This document shows, piece by piece, positions 36,275-44,545 of a DNA stretch of 64,000 nucleotides (the first letter of the stretch is position 1; the number at the start of each line of letters is the position of its first letter). The DNA lies in contig JBFMFB010000001.1 in the NCBI GenBank assembly GCA_040752115.1, positions 124,001 to 188,000 of the forward strand, written 5' to 3'. Source of the stretch: JBFMFB01 sp040752115. Its GTDB lineage: Bacteria; Pseudomonadota; Gammaproteobacteria; Burkholderiales; Sulfuricellaceae. The notes under the pieces are model-generated. The model saw nothing but the letters and a program-made list of their open reading frames with translations. It was not told the origin of the DNA and searched no databases. Made by a program: the position numbers and the translations under genes.

Positions 36275-36726
36275 AGAAGGGTATCCAGAATTTGGTGCGG
36301 AGAACGCGTAGGCTGGGGTGAGGAAACCGAACCCCAGCGATTCGACTGTTCCTGCTGGGGTGCGCTGTGCTTACCCCCAGCCTACGAACTTTCGTCCGCG
36401 CCCCGAAAATCGCCTCGCCCATGCGCACGATGGTCGCGCCTTCCGCAATCGCGGCTTCGAAATTACCCGACATGCCCATGGAGAGTGGGCCCTGTTGAAA
36501 ACCTTCGCGGTTGAGCTGCTCCAGCTCGCGTAGGATGGGTGGAGCGCAGCGCAACCCATCATCACACCTCCTGATGGGTTTCGGCTTGCGGCTACATCCG
36601 TCCTGCGTTTTGACCCCCGTTTTTCATGCGGCGCAATAACGATTGCGCCCTCCCCAGGCTATTTTTTTGCGCCGCCAGCGAAACTGCCCCAGGGAACTTG
36701 TCTAATTTGGAAAAAGGCAGCCAACC
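36275..36726. repeat. Intergenic region of nested palindromic repeats (type C) with a gene fragment
   Basis: Two C-type repeats flank a YggS fragment. The first (36307-36386) reads CGTAGGCTGGGGTGAGGAAA and ends in the complementary CCCCCAGCCTACG. The second (36531-36605) reads CGTAGGATGGGTGGAGCGCA and continues with AACCCATCA and TGATGGGTT. No intact gene is seen in these 452 bp. Confidence 0.75.
36396..36533 (-). pseudogene. C-terminal fragment of YggS (PLP homeostasis protein)
   Basis: About 46 codons matching the conserved C terminus of YggS: LSMGMSGNFEAAIAEGATIV followed by RMGEAIFGAR. The upstream four fifths of the gene, including the PLP Lys, are missing. The fragment lies between two C-type repeats and is not preceded by a start with a Shine-Dalgarno, so it is a relic. 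Confidence 0.82.
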
Positions 36727-37095
36727 ATGACGCGCACCCTGCTCCCCGAACTACACAGCCCCGCGACCCGGCAGGCCCTGGCCGAGGCGGTGCGTACCGT
36801 GCTCGACGCTTGGGGCATCCATCCGGTGAAGCAGGCGGAGCTGCTGGGGCTGGCGGACATCGCGCCCCTGCGGCAAGGGCAGCCCCTGCCCGACGACCCC
36901 GGTGTGCTCGAACGCGCGGGGCACCTGCTCGGTATCGAGCGGGCATTGAAGCAGCTTTACCCGGATGACCCGGCATCGCGCCATGCGTCGTTGATGCTTC
37001 CCGCTGCGGGGCTGGACGGACAGCCGCCGCTGCTGGTCATGCTGAGCGGTGTGGAAGGGATCGAGCGCGTGCGTGCGCTGCTCGAGTCCGCGTGA
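36727..37095 (+). CDS. MbcA/ParS/Xre-type antitoxin-like protein
   Basis: 122 residues with the layout of the MbcA/ParS toxin-binding family: an N-terminal helical part resembling a helix-turn-helix (VLDAWGIHPVKQAELLGLAD) and a C-terminal DUF2384-like part (RAGHLLGIERALKQLYPDD, GLDGQPPLLVMLSGVEGIERV). These usually pair with a RES-domain NAD-degrading toxin; none is visible here. The next gene on the same strand, 42 bp on, is a Clp1-like kinase. Could serve as DNA-binding autoregulator of that pair (inference). Confidence 0.72.
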   Translation: MTRTLLPELHSPATRQALAEAVRTVLDAWGIHPVKQAELLGLADIAPLRQGQPLPDDPGVLERAGHLLGIERALKQLYPDDPASRHASLMLPAAGLDGQPPLLVMLSGVEGIERVRALLESA

Positions 37096-37137
37096 AAAAC
37101 AGGCCGCGAATGAAGCTCCAGGCCGGCGCCAGCAAAC

Positions 37138-38130
37138 ATGCCTGAGACTCCGCTCCACATTCCCGCGGCCTGGCAGCATTCCGCCGCGTACATCCTGGCG
37201 AAAAATTGGCGTCGCGTCCTGGTCGTCGGCGCTGCCGATCGCGGCAAGAGCAGCTACTGCAACTTCCTGGTGAATGCCCTGTTGGGCGCGGGGCGCACGG
37301 CGTCCTTCGTCGATGCGGACATCGGGCAGAAGGACGTGGGCCCGCCGGCGACGGTCGCGCTCGCCGAGTTCGACGCACCCGCGGCGTTCGCCCAGACACG
37401 CTGCAATGCGCTCTATTTCGTTGGGCACATCAACCCCATCGCCCACTTCCTGCCCTTGGTGCTGGGCACGCGCCTCATGGTCGAGGCGGCCAGGGGTGAG
37501 TTCGTGGTGATCGACACCACGGGCATGGTGCAGGGCAAGGGTCGCATGCTGACAGGCTTCCAGGTCGAGTCCCTGCGGCCGGACGTGCTGGTCTGCCTGG
37601 AACGCGGCGAGGAGCTCGCCCCCATTCGCCACGCCGCCCGCCACCTGAATATCCTGCGTCTGCGCCCCTCGCGCCTCGCCGCGCCGAAGTCATCCGCTGC
37701 GCGGCGGCGCGCCCGGAGGGAAGCGTTCCAACGCCATTTTCGGGAGGCGCGCGAGCTGGAGTTCGGGTTGCAGGAAGTCATCGTACAGCGCGCAAGCCTG
37801 TTCAACGGTGAGCCGGTCGAAGACTCGCGCTTTCTGTACGCCGAGCGCCTGCCCGACGGACTGCTCGCCGTGGCGGATGAGACGGTGCCTTCTGCCGAAC
37901 GAATCCAGCCAGTCCCGCGGCATTGTCTGGATCACTTGTTGTGCGGTGTTGCGGACAAGACAGGGGAATGTCTGGGACTCGGCATCGTCGGCAGCATCGA
38001 CTTCGCCCGCCGCAGCCTCACGCTCTACACGCCGGTGCCGAGACGTCATATCCGCATCGTCCGGTTGGGCGACCTGTATCTGGACCGGCAGGGACACGAG
38101 CTGCACCTGGGGCGGCTGGGGCATTTCTGA
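37138..38130 (+). CDS. Clp1/NOL9-like polynucleotide 5'-kinase family protein
   Basis: 330 residues. Walker A GAADRGKSS, then FVDADIGQKDVGPPATVAL, the Clp1-family signature in which an acidic pair and Gln precede a Pro-Pro. Later motifs are VIDTTGMVQGKG and PDVLVCLERGEEL. The C-terminal third is a separate beta-rich domain (LGLGIVGSIDFARRSLTLYTP) like that of Clp1. Eukaryotic members phosphorylate RNA 5'-OH ends in tRNA and rRNA processing; bacterial members are little studied. Neighbours suggest an RNA-repair or toxin-antitoxin-like setting, which is inference. Its in-frame start at 37138 lacks a strong Shine-Dalgarno. Confidence 0.8.
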   Translation: MPETPLHIPAAWQHSAAYILAKNWRRVLVVGAADRGKSSYCNFLVNALLGAGRTASFVDADIGQKDVGPPATVALAEFDAPAAFAQTRCNALYFVGHINPIAHFLPLVLGTRLMVEAARGEFVVIDTTGMVQGKGRMLTGFQVESLRPDVLVCLERGEELAPIRHAARHLNILRLRPSRLAAPKSSAARRRARREAFQRHFREARELEFGLQEVIVQRASLFNGEPVEDSRFLYAERLPDGLLAVADETVPSAERIQPVPRHCLDHLLCGVADKTGECLGLGIVGSIDFARRSLTLYTPVPRRHIRIVRLGDLYLDRQGHELHLGRLGHF

Positions 38131-38212
38131 TTCATGCGGTCCCGCCTTTGTTGGCTTTGGAAGCACGCCGCCCAAGGGCTGGTGTCGATCCCCGAGCGCG
38201 ACTGGGACGAAG

Positions 38213-38485
38213 TCAGTCGGTCTTGCAGGCGGCCAGGTGCGTGCGCCATTGGTCGAGGAGCGCCGCTTTGGCTGCCGGGTCGCGCAGGCTGGCGCCAAGA
38301 AGCTCAGCGCCTGCCTGCAGCTCCGTGCGCTGCCAGCCGGAGTCGGTGGCGCATTCCACGATGACCGCCCAGGCGCCCGCCCTCGGTTCGACGGCGAAAA
38401 TGTGGGCGGAAAGCCCCAGTCCTTCCAGCAGTGCACCCACGGCGGCTTTGGCCTGTGCCAGATCGGCTACGCTGAACTCTGCCAT
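38213..38485 (-). CDS. Small protein of unknown function
   Basis: 90 residues, soluble, not recognised. Two predicted helices (SVADLAQAKAAVGALLEGLG; SLRDPAAKAALLDQWRTHLA) with a strand between (AWAVIVECATDSG). Codon bias matches neighbours. It is the last of a minus-strand group with the MbcA/ParS-like 70-residue gene and faces the Clp1-like gene. Confidence 0.55.
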   Translation of the reverse strand: MAEFSVADLAQAKAAVGALLEGLGLSAHIFAVEPRAGAWAVIVECATDSGWQRTELQAGAELLGASLRDPAAKAALLDQWRTHLAACKTD

Positions 38486-38488
38486 GGC

Positions 38489-38548
38489 TCAATCGCGGCG
38501 CCCATACAGGTACGGCAGCGGGTGCATCCGGTAACAAAGCGCTTGCAT
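38489..38548 (-). CDS. Possible 19-residue small protein
   Basis: MQALCYRMHPLPYLYGRRD follows a perfect Shine-Dalgarno (GGAGG, 6 bp from ATG). Its TGA is 1 bp before the ATG of the 90-residue gene, so it could be a leader peptide for that gene. No homologue known to me. Confidence 0.3.
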   Translation of the reverse strand: MQALCYRMHPLPYLYGRRD

Positions 38549-38630
38549 GAGAGTCCTCCGCAAGAAACGAATGAAAAAATCCGTGCTATTGCAGCATGGT
38601 CGATGCGTGCAGGTCGCGTGCCGGCTGCGG

Positions 38631-38843
38631 CTAGCCGATCCCCAACCGCTTGTCGTCGTCGATCTGCGCCAGCAGTTCTTCGACACGCCGGGCACCATCT
38701 TCGGTCGACAGCATCTCCATTGGCGTATGTCCGCCGAGCTGCAGACGAGGCTGATCGAGCCACTCGGCCGCCTTGGCCGCGCCGCCGAATATCCGGCCGG
38801 CCAGCTCCACGATGTAGTTGGGGTCATGCCGATGCACGATCAA
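38631..38843 (-). CDS. Short DUF2384 (MbcA/ParS toxin-binding domain) protein
   Basis: 70 residues that consist of little more than the DUF2384 core: IFGGAAKAAEWLDQPRLQLG followed by GHTPMEMLSTEDGARRVEELLAQI, close to the family consensus (W-L, LGG-PLEML, G, V...L). The usual N-terminal DNA-binding part is missing, so it may be a minimal form or a truncated antitoxin. No RES toxin gene adjoins it. Confidence 0.75.
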   Translation of the reverse strand: MIVHRHDPNYIVELAGRIFGGAAKAAEWLDQPRLQLGGHTPMEMLSTEDGARRVEELLAQIDDDKRLGIG

Positions 38844-38910
38844 ACCTCCCTTCCACCTGTCAGCTGGGGGGAAATCTCGCCCCCGAATCGCTCCGGAGAA
38901 CGGCGCAAAA

Positions 38911-39504
38911 TTAGCCCCGCACGATGTCCTTGATGCCCGTGTAAGGCAGCTCCATCAGCTCGGTGGCTTTCCAGCCCAACAGCGGCCGCCACCGGTCGGT
39001 TTGCCCGGCGATTTCGTGAAGGAGCAGGACGTAGTGTCCCTCTTCGATGGCGCGGTGCAAGTGCTCGAGCCTCTCTTCCGGTATCCCTACACGATGCAAG
39101 GCTGTCGCCAACTCGGTGACGGCCGCGGCGCCGGTCATGGCTGCGCCGGCGACGGCGGCCCCTTCCAGGGCGCCGGCCAGTGCCTCTGCGATGGGGCCGG
39201 CTGCAAGCAGCGGGCCCATGGGCGGGAAAAAAAACATGCCGCTAGCGCCCGCAAGAAGCCCCCACACCGCACCCCAAAACGCCCCCTGTTTCGCCCAAAC
39301 CTTCATCCGCTGGCCCGCCCCCGCATGGTATATGCCGAGTATGTCGTCCCCCGACGGATGGACGCGTCCGAGCACGGACAGGCGGTCCATCGGAAACTCT
39401 CTTTCGATGAGTTGTTCGACCACGTGCCGGGCAGCGGCTTCATTGTCGTAGACGGCGACCAGGAGGATCTGTTGGCCCCGGCTGGAAACAGAGTGTTCCG
39501 TCAT
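38911..39504 (-). CDS. Glycine-zipper general-stress-like membrane-associated protein
   Basis: 197 residues. The N-terminal ferredoxin-like part (QQILLVAVYDNEAAARHVVEQL) resembles general stress protein 17M. A central Gly/Ala-rich hydrophobic stretch (about 75-140, AGASGMFFFPPMGPLLAAGP) is a glycine-zipper-like membrane segment. The C-terminal part (HRVGIPEERLEHLHRAIEEG) is typical of such proteins: an N-terminal domain plus reversible membrane association. ATG at 39504 with AAAGGAAA Shine-Dalgarno preferred to a start 40 codons upstream. Function unknown. Confidence 0.68.
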   Translation of the reverse strand: MTEHSVSSRGQQILLVAVYDNEAAARHVVEQLIEREFPMDRLSVLGRVHPSGDDILGIYHAGAGQRMKVWAKQGAFWGAVWGLLAGASGMFFFPPMGPLLAAGPIAEALAGALEGAAVAGAAMTGAAAVTELATALHRVGIPEERLEHLHRAIEEGHYVLLLHEIAGQTDRWRPLLGWKATELMELPYTGIKDIVRG

Positions 39505-39692
39505 GGCGATTTCCTTTCCCATCGAGACGCTGAGACATGGAGTTGCTTCGGCAAGAGAAAGGCCGCGTCCCTGTGGAAAGATTTGACCCATGGTTTTCCC
39601 ATGAATTCGCTCAGCCGGTTCCAATAATTTGTACGGGCTCTGTTCCGGAGTGGCGGTAGGACCTTGATACCTGTTGCGGGGACTCGCTGATT

Positions 39693-41087
39693 CTATTGTT
39701 GCGCAAGAAACTTGAACAACGCAGGATCATCGCAATTTGCCACGTTAAACCGGAGCCAGGGCGAAGGCTCCTGATGGGGGCGAAATAGGTTGCCGGGCGC
39801 CAGCACAATCCCCTGCTTTGCCGCTTTTCCGGCTATCTCTGCCGCATTGGAATGATCGTATTTCTTTGCCCAAATGAACATCCCGCCTACGGGCTCAACG
39901 TAAAGCGAAAACCCGATGTGCTCCAGATTGCGTATGGTTTTCTCCCTCGCCTTGTCCAGCTGCGAACGCAGTTTGTCCAGGTGCTTGCGGTAGTAACCGT
40001 CGGTCAAGAGTTGGTAGATGAGCCGCTCGTCGATTTCTGAAGTAGTGAGGCCGGTGAGAAGCTTCAGGTCGGTCAGGTATTCGGTGATTTCGCGTTTGCA
40101 GGCGATAAAGCCCACGCGCAAACTCGCCGAAACCGTCTTGGAATAACTGCCTATATAAATCACCCGATTGAGCTGATCCAGCGTTGCCAGCCGTGTTGCC
40201 GGCGTCGGCTGATAGTCGCCATAAATATCGTCCTCGATGATGGTCAGATCGTATTTTTCGGCCAGCTGCAGCATCCGGTAAGCCACGGCCTGGCTGATGC
40301 TGGTTCCGGTCGGGTTGTGCAGGATGGTGTTGGTAAAAAACAGTTTTGGCCGATGCTCTTTGATCAGCGCTTCCATGATCGCGGTATCCGGCCCGTCGAG
40401 ATTCCACGGTACGCCCACGATCTTTGCGCCAAGCGACTTGAGCGTGCCGAACAGAATGAAATAGCCGGGATCGTCGACCAGCACCGTATCGCCGGAGCGA
40501 ACCAGGTAGCGTGCAATCAGATCAATCGCATGGGACGCGCCTTTGGTCAGGACGATTTGCGCGGCCTCGACCTGCACCCCGATCTCTGCCAGCCGGTGCT
40601 GCAACAATTCGCGCATGGGAAAATAGCCGCCGGGCTCGCCGTAGCGGGTAAGAAAATCGCCGCTCTTTTTGGACAAGGCGCGCAGGCTGCGCTGAATACC
40701 GGCTTCGTCCATCCATGAATTTGGCAGCCAGCCCGCACCCGGCATGGACTTGGGCGAAGTCGGCTGAAGCGCGTTCCGCAACAGCCACAAGACATCCATG
40801 GCTCTATCCAGTTTGTACGGCGCTTCCTTGGCCACATGCGGCTTGGGGCGCGGCGCTACATAAAAACCCGACCCCGGGCGTGAACTCAGGTAGCCGGTTG
40901 CGACCAGCCGGTCATACGCCTGCACGACCGTGAAGCGGCTCACCCCGTGATCCAGCGCAAACTTGCGAATCGAAGGCATGCGCGTACCGGTGCGCATCGC
41001 CCTGTCGTCGATCTGTTTCATGACAGACGCGACGATCTGGTCGATCAGCGGAATCGAATCATGTGCATCCAGAGTAACTAGCGGCAT
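39693..41087 (-). CDS. MocR/PdxR-family regulator (GntR helix-turn-helix + aminotransferase fold)
   Basis: 464 residues: winged helix at about 1-75 (IDQIVASVMKQIDDRAMRTG, GVSRFTVVQAYDRL) joined to a type I aminotransferase domain with HNPTGTSISQAVAYR and PLP Lys in YIGSYSKTVSASLRVG. MocR regulators control adjacent genes, often in response to PLP or amino compounds. It is divergent from an EamA exporter and PhzF gene; the 112-bp gap between them holds an operator candidate. ATG at 41087 is preferred to an upstream start lying within that operator region. Confidence 0.9.
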   Translation of the reverse strand: MPLVTLDAHDSIPLIDQIVASVMKQIDDRAMRTGTRMPSIRKFALDHGVSRFTVVQAYDRLVATGYLSSRPGSGFYVAPRPKPHVAKEAPYKLDRAMDVLWLLRNALQPTSPKSMPGAGWLPNSWMDEAGIQRSLRALSKKSGDFLTRYGEPGGYFPMRELLQHRLAEIGVQVEAAQIVLTKGASHAIDLIARYLVRSGDTVLVDDPGYFILFGTLKSLGAKIVGVPWNLDGPDTAIMEALIKEHRPKLFFTNTILHNPTGTSISQAVAYRMLQLAEKYDLTIIEDDIYGDYQPTPATRLATLDQLNRVIYIGSYSKTVSASLRVGFIACKREITEYLTDLKLLTGLTTSEIDERLIYQLLTDGYYRKHLDKLRSQLDKAREKTIRNLEHIGFSLYVEPVGGMFIWAKKYDHSNAAEIAGKAAKQGIVLAPGNLFRPHQEPSPWLRFNVANCDDPALFKFLAQQ

Positions 41088-41104
41088 CGAACTGTCCCGG
41101 TTGC

Positions 41105-41122
41105 GGAACCGGTACAGGTTCC
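41105..41122. promoter_or_regulatory. Candidate operator for the MocR regulator
   Basis: Perfect dyad GGAACC-N6-GGTTCC between the divergent starts; the centre GGTACA recurs as TGTACATG at 41140-41147. Confidence 0.45.
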
Positions 41123-41199
41123 AAGTAATTCCGACCAACTGTACATGTATTGTCAGGTGATTGTTCGCTATTGTCAAAACCTCAACTCAAGAGGCCCTC

Positions 41200-42114
41200 A
41201 TGACAAATTCAGCGCAAACCAAAGCAGCCGACCGTGCCCGAGAAAACACCGGGCTCATCTTGGGCATGCTCGGCGTAATCGGATTTAGCGCCACCCTGCC
41301 CGCCACCCGTCTCGCGGTAGGGCATCTCGATCCAACCTTGGTTGGCCTGGGGCGCTCACTGGTTGCCGCCGTGCTGGCGCTGGTGCTATTGCTGCTGATA
41401 CGCCGACCCGTCCCCAGCAGCAGGCAGATCAAGAGCCTGTTCGTCGCCGCCTCGGGCGTGATCGTGGGGTTTCCGCTGCTCTCGGCCTGGGCGCTCAAGC
41501 AGCTGCCGGCCGCTCACGGCGCCATCGTGATCGCCATACTGCCGCTGTTTACCGCAATTGCTGGCGCGCTGCGCACCCGTGTGCGGCCATCTTTTGGATT
41601 CTGGCTGGTGAGCGTGGCGGGCAGCGCGACCGTATTAACATTTTCCGCCCTGTCGGATGCGGGCGGATTGCAGAAAGCAGACGTCATTCTGCTGGCTGCC
41701 GCCATGGTGGGCGCAGTCGGCTATGCAGAAGGCGGACGATTGGCCAAAGAGATCGGCGGCTGGCAAGTGATATGCTGGGCGCTCGTGCTGGCCGCACCGT
41801 TTCTGGTGCTGCCGGTCGGGATCGCCATCTATCAGCATGGCATCACCGCACCCCAGGAAGCATGGCTGGGTTTCGCTTACGTCAGCGTGGTCAGCCAGTT
41901 GCTGGCTTTCTTCCTGTGGTATCAGGGACTGGCACTAGGCGGCGTGGTGAGGGTAAGCCAGGTGCAACTCGTGCAGCCGTTCTTAACCCTGGCGATATCG
42001 GCTGCGCTGCTTGGCGAAAAGATCACGCCTGTCATGCTGGGCGCTGCCGTGATCGTGGTCGCCATGGTGGCGATAGGCAGGCGGATGCCGATAGTGCAGG
42101 CAAAGAGTCGGTGA
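41200..42114 (+). CDS. EamA/DMT-family exporter
   Basis: 304 residues with ten predicted membrane helices in two EamA halves (about 18-150 and 165-295). Such exporters often move amino acids or metabolites. It is preceded by the divergent MocR gene and followed 16 bp later by phzF, suggesting an inducible export and conversion set. Substrate unknown. Confidence 0.88.
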   Translation: MTNSAQTKAADRARENTGLILGMLGVIGFSATLPATRLAVGHLDPTLVGLGRSLVAAVLALVLLLLIRRPVPSSRQIKSLFVAASGVIVGFPLLSAWALKQLPAAHGAIVIAILPLFTAIAGALRTRVRPSFGFWLVSVAGSATVLTFSALSDAGGLQKADVILLAAAMVGAVGYAEGGRLAKEIGGWQVICWALVLAAPFLVLPVGIAIYQHGITAPQEAWLGFAYVSVVSQLLAFFLWYQGLALGGVVRVSQVQLVQPFLTLAISAALLGEKITPVMLGAAVIVVAMVAIGRRMPIVQAKSR

Positions 42115-42130
42115 CTTTCAAGGAGCGACG

Positions 42131-42916
42131 ATGAACATTCCGATCTATCAGGTTGATGCATTCACCGATCAACCGTTTCGCGGCAATCCGGCAGCGGTCT
42201 GCCTGCTGGAGGCTTGGCCGGATGACTCGCTATTGCAGGCCATCGCCCTGGAAAACAACCTGTCGGAGACCGCGTTCCTGATGAGGCAGGGCGACGCCTA
42301 TGCGTTGCGCTGGTTTACGCCGCTGGTCGAAGTGGACCTATGCGGCCATGCCACGCTGGCATCGGCTTATGTCATCTTCAACCATATCGAGCCTTCCCGG
42401 CACGAAGTCGCCTTCAACACCCGCAGCGGCGTATTGCGCGTCACCCGCAAGGGCGACTTGCTGCACATGGATTTTCCCTCGCAGCCGCCGCAGCCGTGTT
42501 CATGTCCAGCCGACCTGCTGCATGGCCTGGGCAAACCACCCAGAGAAACGTTCAGAGCGGGCTATTATCTGGCCGTATTTGATACCGAGAATGAGATACT
42601 TGGGCTCCAGCCCGAGCCGGAATACTTAAAGCGACTGGATTTGCCAGCCGTCATCGTCACCGCGAAAGGCACCAGCGTCGATTTCGTGTCGCGCGCATTT
42701 GGTCCGAAAGTAGGCATCCCGGAGGACCCCGTCACAGGTTCGGCGCATTGCATCCTGGCTCCCTATTGGGCACGGCGGCTGGGTAAAAACATATTCCATG
42801 CGCGCCAGGTTTCAAAGCGCGGCGGCGACCTTTTTTGTGAATTGATCGGGGATCGGGTCGATATTGCCGGTCAAGCCGTGCTATTTCTGAAAGGCGAAAT
42901 TCACCTGGGGTCATGA
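42131..42916 (+). CDS. PhzF-family isomerase/epimerase-like protein
   Basis: 261 residues. Typical IPIYQVDAFTDQPFRGNPAAV, the catalytic Glu in NNLSETAFL, WFTPLVEVDLCGHATLA and PEDPVTGSAHC. PhzF isomerises a dihydro-anthranilate in phenazine synthesis, but stand-alone homologues with other substrates are common and no phenazine genes are present. Probably acts with the adjacent exporter. Confidence 0.9.
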   Translation: MNIPIYQVDAFTDQPFRGNPAAVCLLEAWPDDSLLQAIALENNLSETAFLMRQGDAYALRWFTPLVEVDLCGHATLASAYVIFNHIEPSRHEVAFNTRSGVLRVTRKGDLLHMDFPSQPPQPCSCPADLLHGLGKPPRETFRAGYYLAVFDTENEILGLQPEPEYLKRLDLPAVIVTAKGTSVDFVSRAFGPKVGIPEDPVTGSAHCILAPYWARRLGKNIFHARQVSKRGGDLFCELIGDRVDIAGQAVLFLKGEIHLGS

Positions 42917-42987
42917 ACTTGCCGGGATTCGGTCACAGCCGCTCCTATCGCGCAGCGCCCGGTGGGATGATGGGTTGGACCTATAAA

Positions 42988-44448
42988 TCAGAGCGCGGTA
43001 CGCTCAATCAATGCTTCTGCGGCAAAGATTCCCGACATCGCCGCAGGGCCCACGCCAAAGCCGGGCCACGTGGTCTGACCTGCCTGATACAAGCCGGGAA
43101 CCGGGCTGCGGTGTGGGTATAGCGCCCTCAGGCCTGCCACCGGGGAAAGTCCGTACAAAGCCCCGCCGTAAAGGTGCAAAGATTCCTGAAACTCCTTCGG
43201 ACTCAATATGCGCCGCACGGCGATGTCGATCTCATGCATGCGCTTGAGCGACTCGACCGCCAGGCCAGCCACTTCTTCCTTTCTGTCCTCGCTCCAGTCG
43301 TCGGCTGACAGGCCCTGATTGATCGGCGGAAACATTTCGACGATGCTGCCGCCGGCGGGCGCCAGTTCCGGCATGGTTACCGTTGGCACCGTATAGATGG
43401 GCCATTGGACAGCGTTCTCGCCTGGCAGAAAAGTTTGGTATTGATCTTCCATCATCGGAAGCACATTGTTGCAATGGCTGCGCACATCGATCTTGTTGGT
43501 CAGACCGAGCTGGAGGAGGTAGCCCTTGTGCGACAGGTTCGCGTGCCGAACTTTGCGCCGCATCCCCGCTGGCACATCAACCGGATCCATGAGGGTGCCG
43601 AACGTGTGCATCCCGCTGACTGTCGAGATCACGGCATCGAACTCGATCGAGTCTGCATGAGCCACTTCGATACCTCGCACTCGTCCATTCTTCACCAGAA
43701 TCCGGCTAACTCCCGAATTCAGATGAATCTCGCCTCCGTTGCTCAGGACAGCATGGCTCAGCGTCTCGGGTAACCTCCCCATCCCGCCCTCGGGCAGAAA
43801 GAACCCATCCCGGAACATGGCGACAAGGCCGATCAGTGAAATAATCGGCATCTTCTCCGGCGGGCACCCCGTGTAGAGCAATGCACCCGACATTGCCGCA
43901 CGTGCCGCTTCACTGCTGAAGCTTGCGTTCAGTTCGGAAGCCACAGTCCCGCGAAACTTGTATAAATGCCGCCAACCTTTGGCCAGGAATCTTGATAAGG
44001 ACAATGGATGGAGCAAAATGTCATCGGCCATGAACCGCAGAACCGGCTCCCATTTCCTCATGAAAGCGGCAAGCTCCTCCTGCAGCCTGGCGTGATCTAC
44101 GGCGCCATTCCCGCCATCTATCCTGATATCGAGACCTTCGCCGATTGTCACAGTGGTGCCGTCAGGCAGCGAAGTTGTTTGGTTGGCGGAGATTTTTCGT
44201 AATGGCAGCGATGAAGAACGGTCCAGGCCAATTTTCTCGAACAGGTGATCCAGCAGACCGGGAAGCGCCAAGTACAGGGCGCCGTCGTTGAAGGTATAGC
44301 CACTTAGGTTCGTGGTTGCGCAACAACCGCCAACCTTGGAGTTGGCTTCAAAGAGTTTGACCTCCAGACCCCTTCGCGAGAGTAACGCAGCGGCCGACAA
44401 GCCCGCCACTCCTCCGCCGATAATTGCCACGCTCTTCGCTTTTCTCAC
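42988..44448 (-). CDS. CrtI/phytoene-desaturase-like FAD-dependent oxidoreductase
   Basis: 486 residues. The Rossmann dinucleotide motif is VAIIGGGVAGLSAAALLSRRG and the C-terminal family motif is LYQAGQTTWPGFGVGPAAMSG. No carotenoid genes are nearby, so carotenoid desaturation is not certain; carotenoid isomerase or diapophytoene-type functions are alternatives. GTG start at 44448, weak Shine-Dalgarno. Base composition is less GC-rich than the neighbours, and it lies directly after an attC-like site, so horizontal origin is likely. Confidence 0.85.
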   Translation of the reverse strand: MRKAKSVAIIGGGVAGLSAAALLSRRGLEVKLFEANSKVGGCCATTNLSGYTFNDGALYLALPGLLDHLFEKIGLDRSSSLPLRKISANQTTSLPDGTTVTIGEGLDIRIDGGNGAVDHARLQEELAAFMRKWEPVLRFMADDILLHPLSLSRFLAKGWRHLYKFRGTVASELNASFSSEAARAAMSGALLYTGCPPEKMPIISLIGLVAMFRDGFFLPEGGMGRLPETLSHAVLSNGGEIHLNSGVSRILVKNGRVRGIEVAHADSIEFDAVISTVSGMHTFGTLMDPVDVPAGMRRKVRHANLSHKGYLLQLGLTNKIDVRSHCNNVLPMMEDQYQTFLPGENAVQWPIYTVPTVTMPELAPAGGSIVEMFPPINQGLSADDWSEDRKEEVAGLAVESLKRMHEIDIAVRRILSPKEFQESLHLYGGALYGLSPVAGLRALYPHRSPVPGLYQAGQTTWPGFGVGPAAMSGIFAAEALIERTAL

Positions 44449-44481
44449 TATGCGTCACTCCTTGTGATGAGTAGGGCTATG

Positions 44482-44538
44482 GCCCAGTGCTTGAGTTCGG
44501 CGGACGCCGAGGGCGGCCCGCTGGAATGAATTGCTGGC
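44482..44538 (-). other. Degenerate integron attC-like site (downstream of the SRPBCC gene)
   Basis: Read on minus: GCCAGCAATTCATTCCAGCG near one end and GAACTCAAGCACTGGGC at the other; this follows the AATTCGTT...AACTCAAGCG layout of attC but with altered R boxes (GCT for GTT). Confidence 0.5.
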
Positions 44539-44545
44539 ATCGGTG

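Noticed and set aside
36727..38843. Complete RES-Xre toxin-antitoxin pair
   Set aside because: No RES-domain gene adjoins either DUF2384-like protein.
42131..42916. Phenazine biosynthesis
   Set aside because: Only a PhzF homologue is present; stand-alone homologues are common.
42988..44448. Carotenoid biosynthesis cluster
   Set aside because: No crtB, crtE or other carotenoid gene is near.
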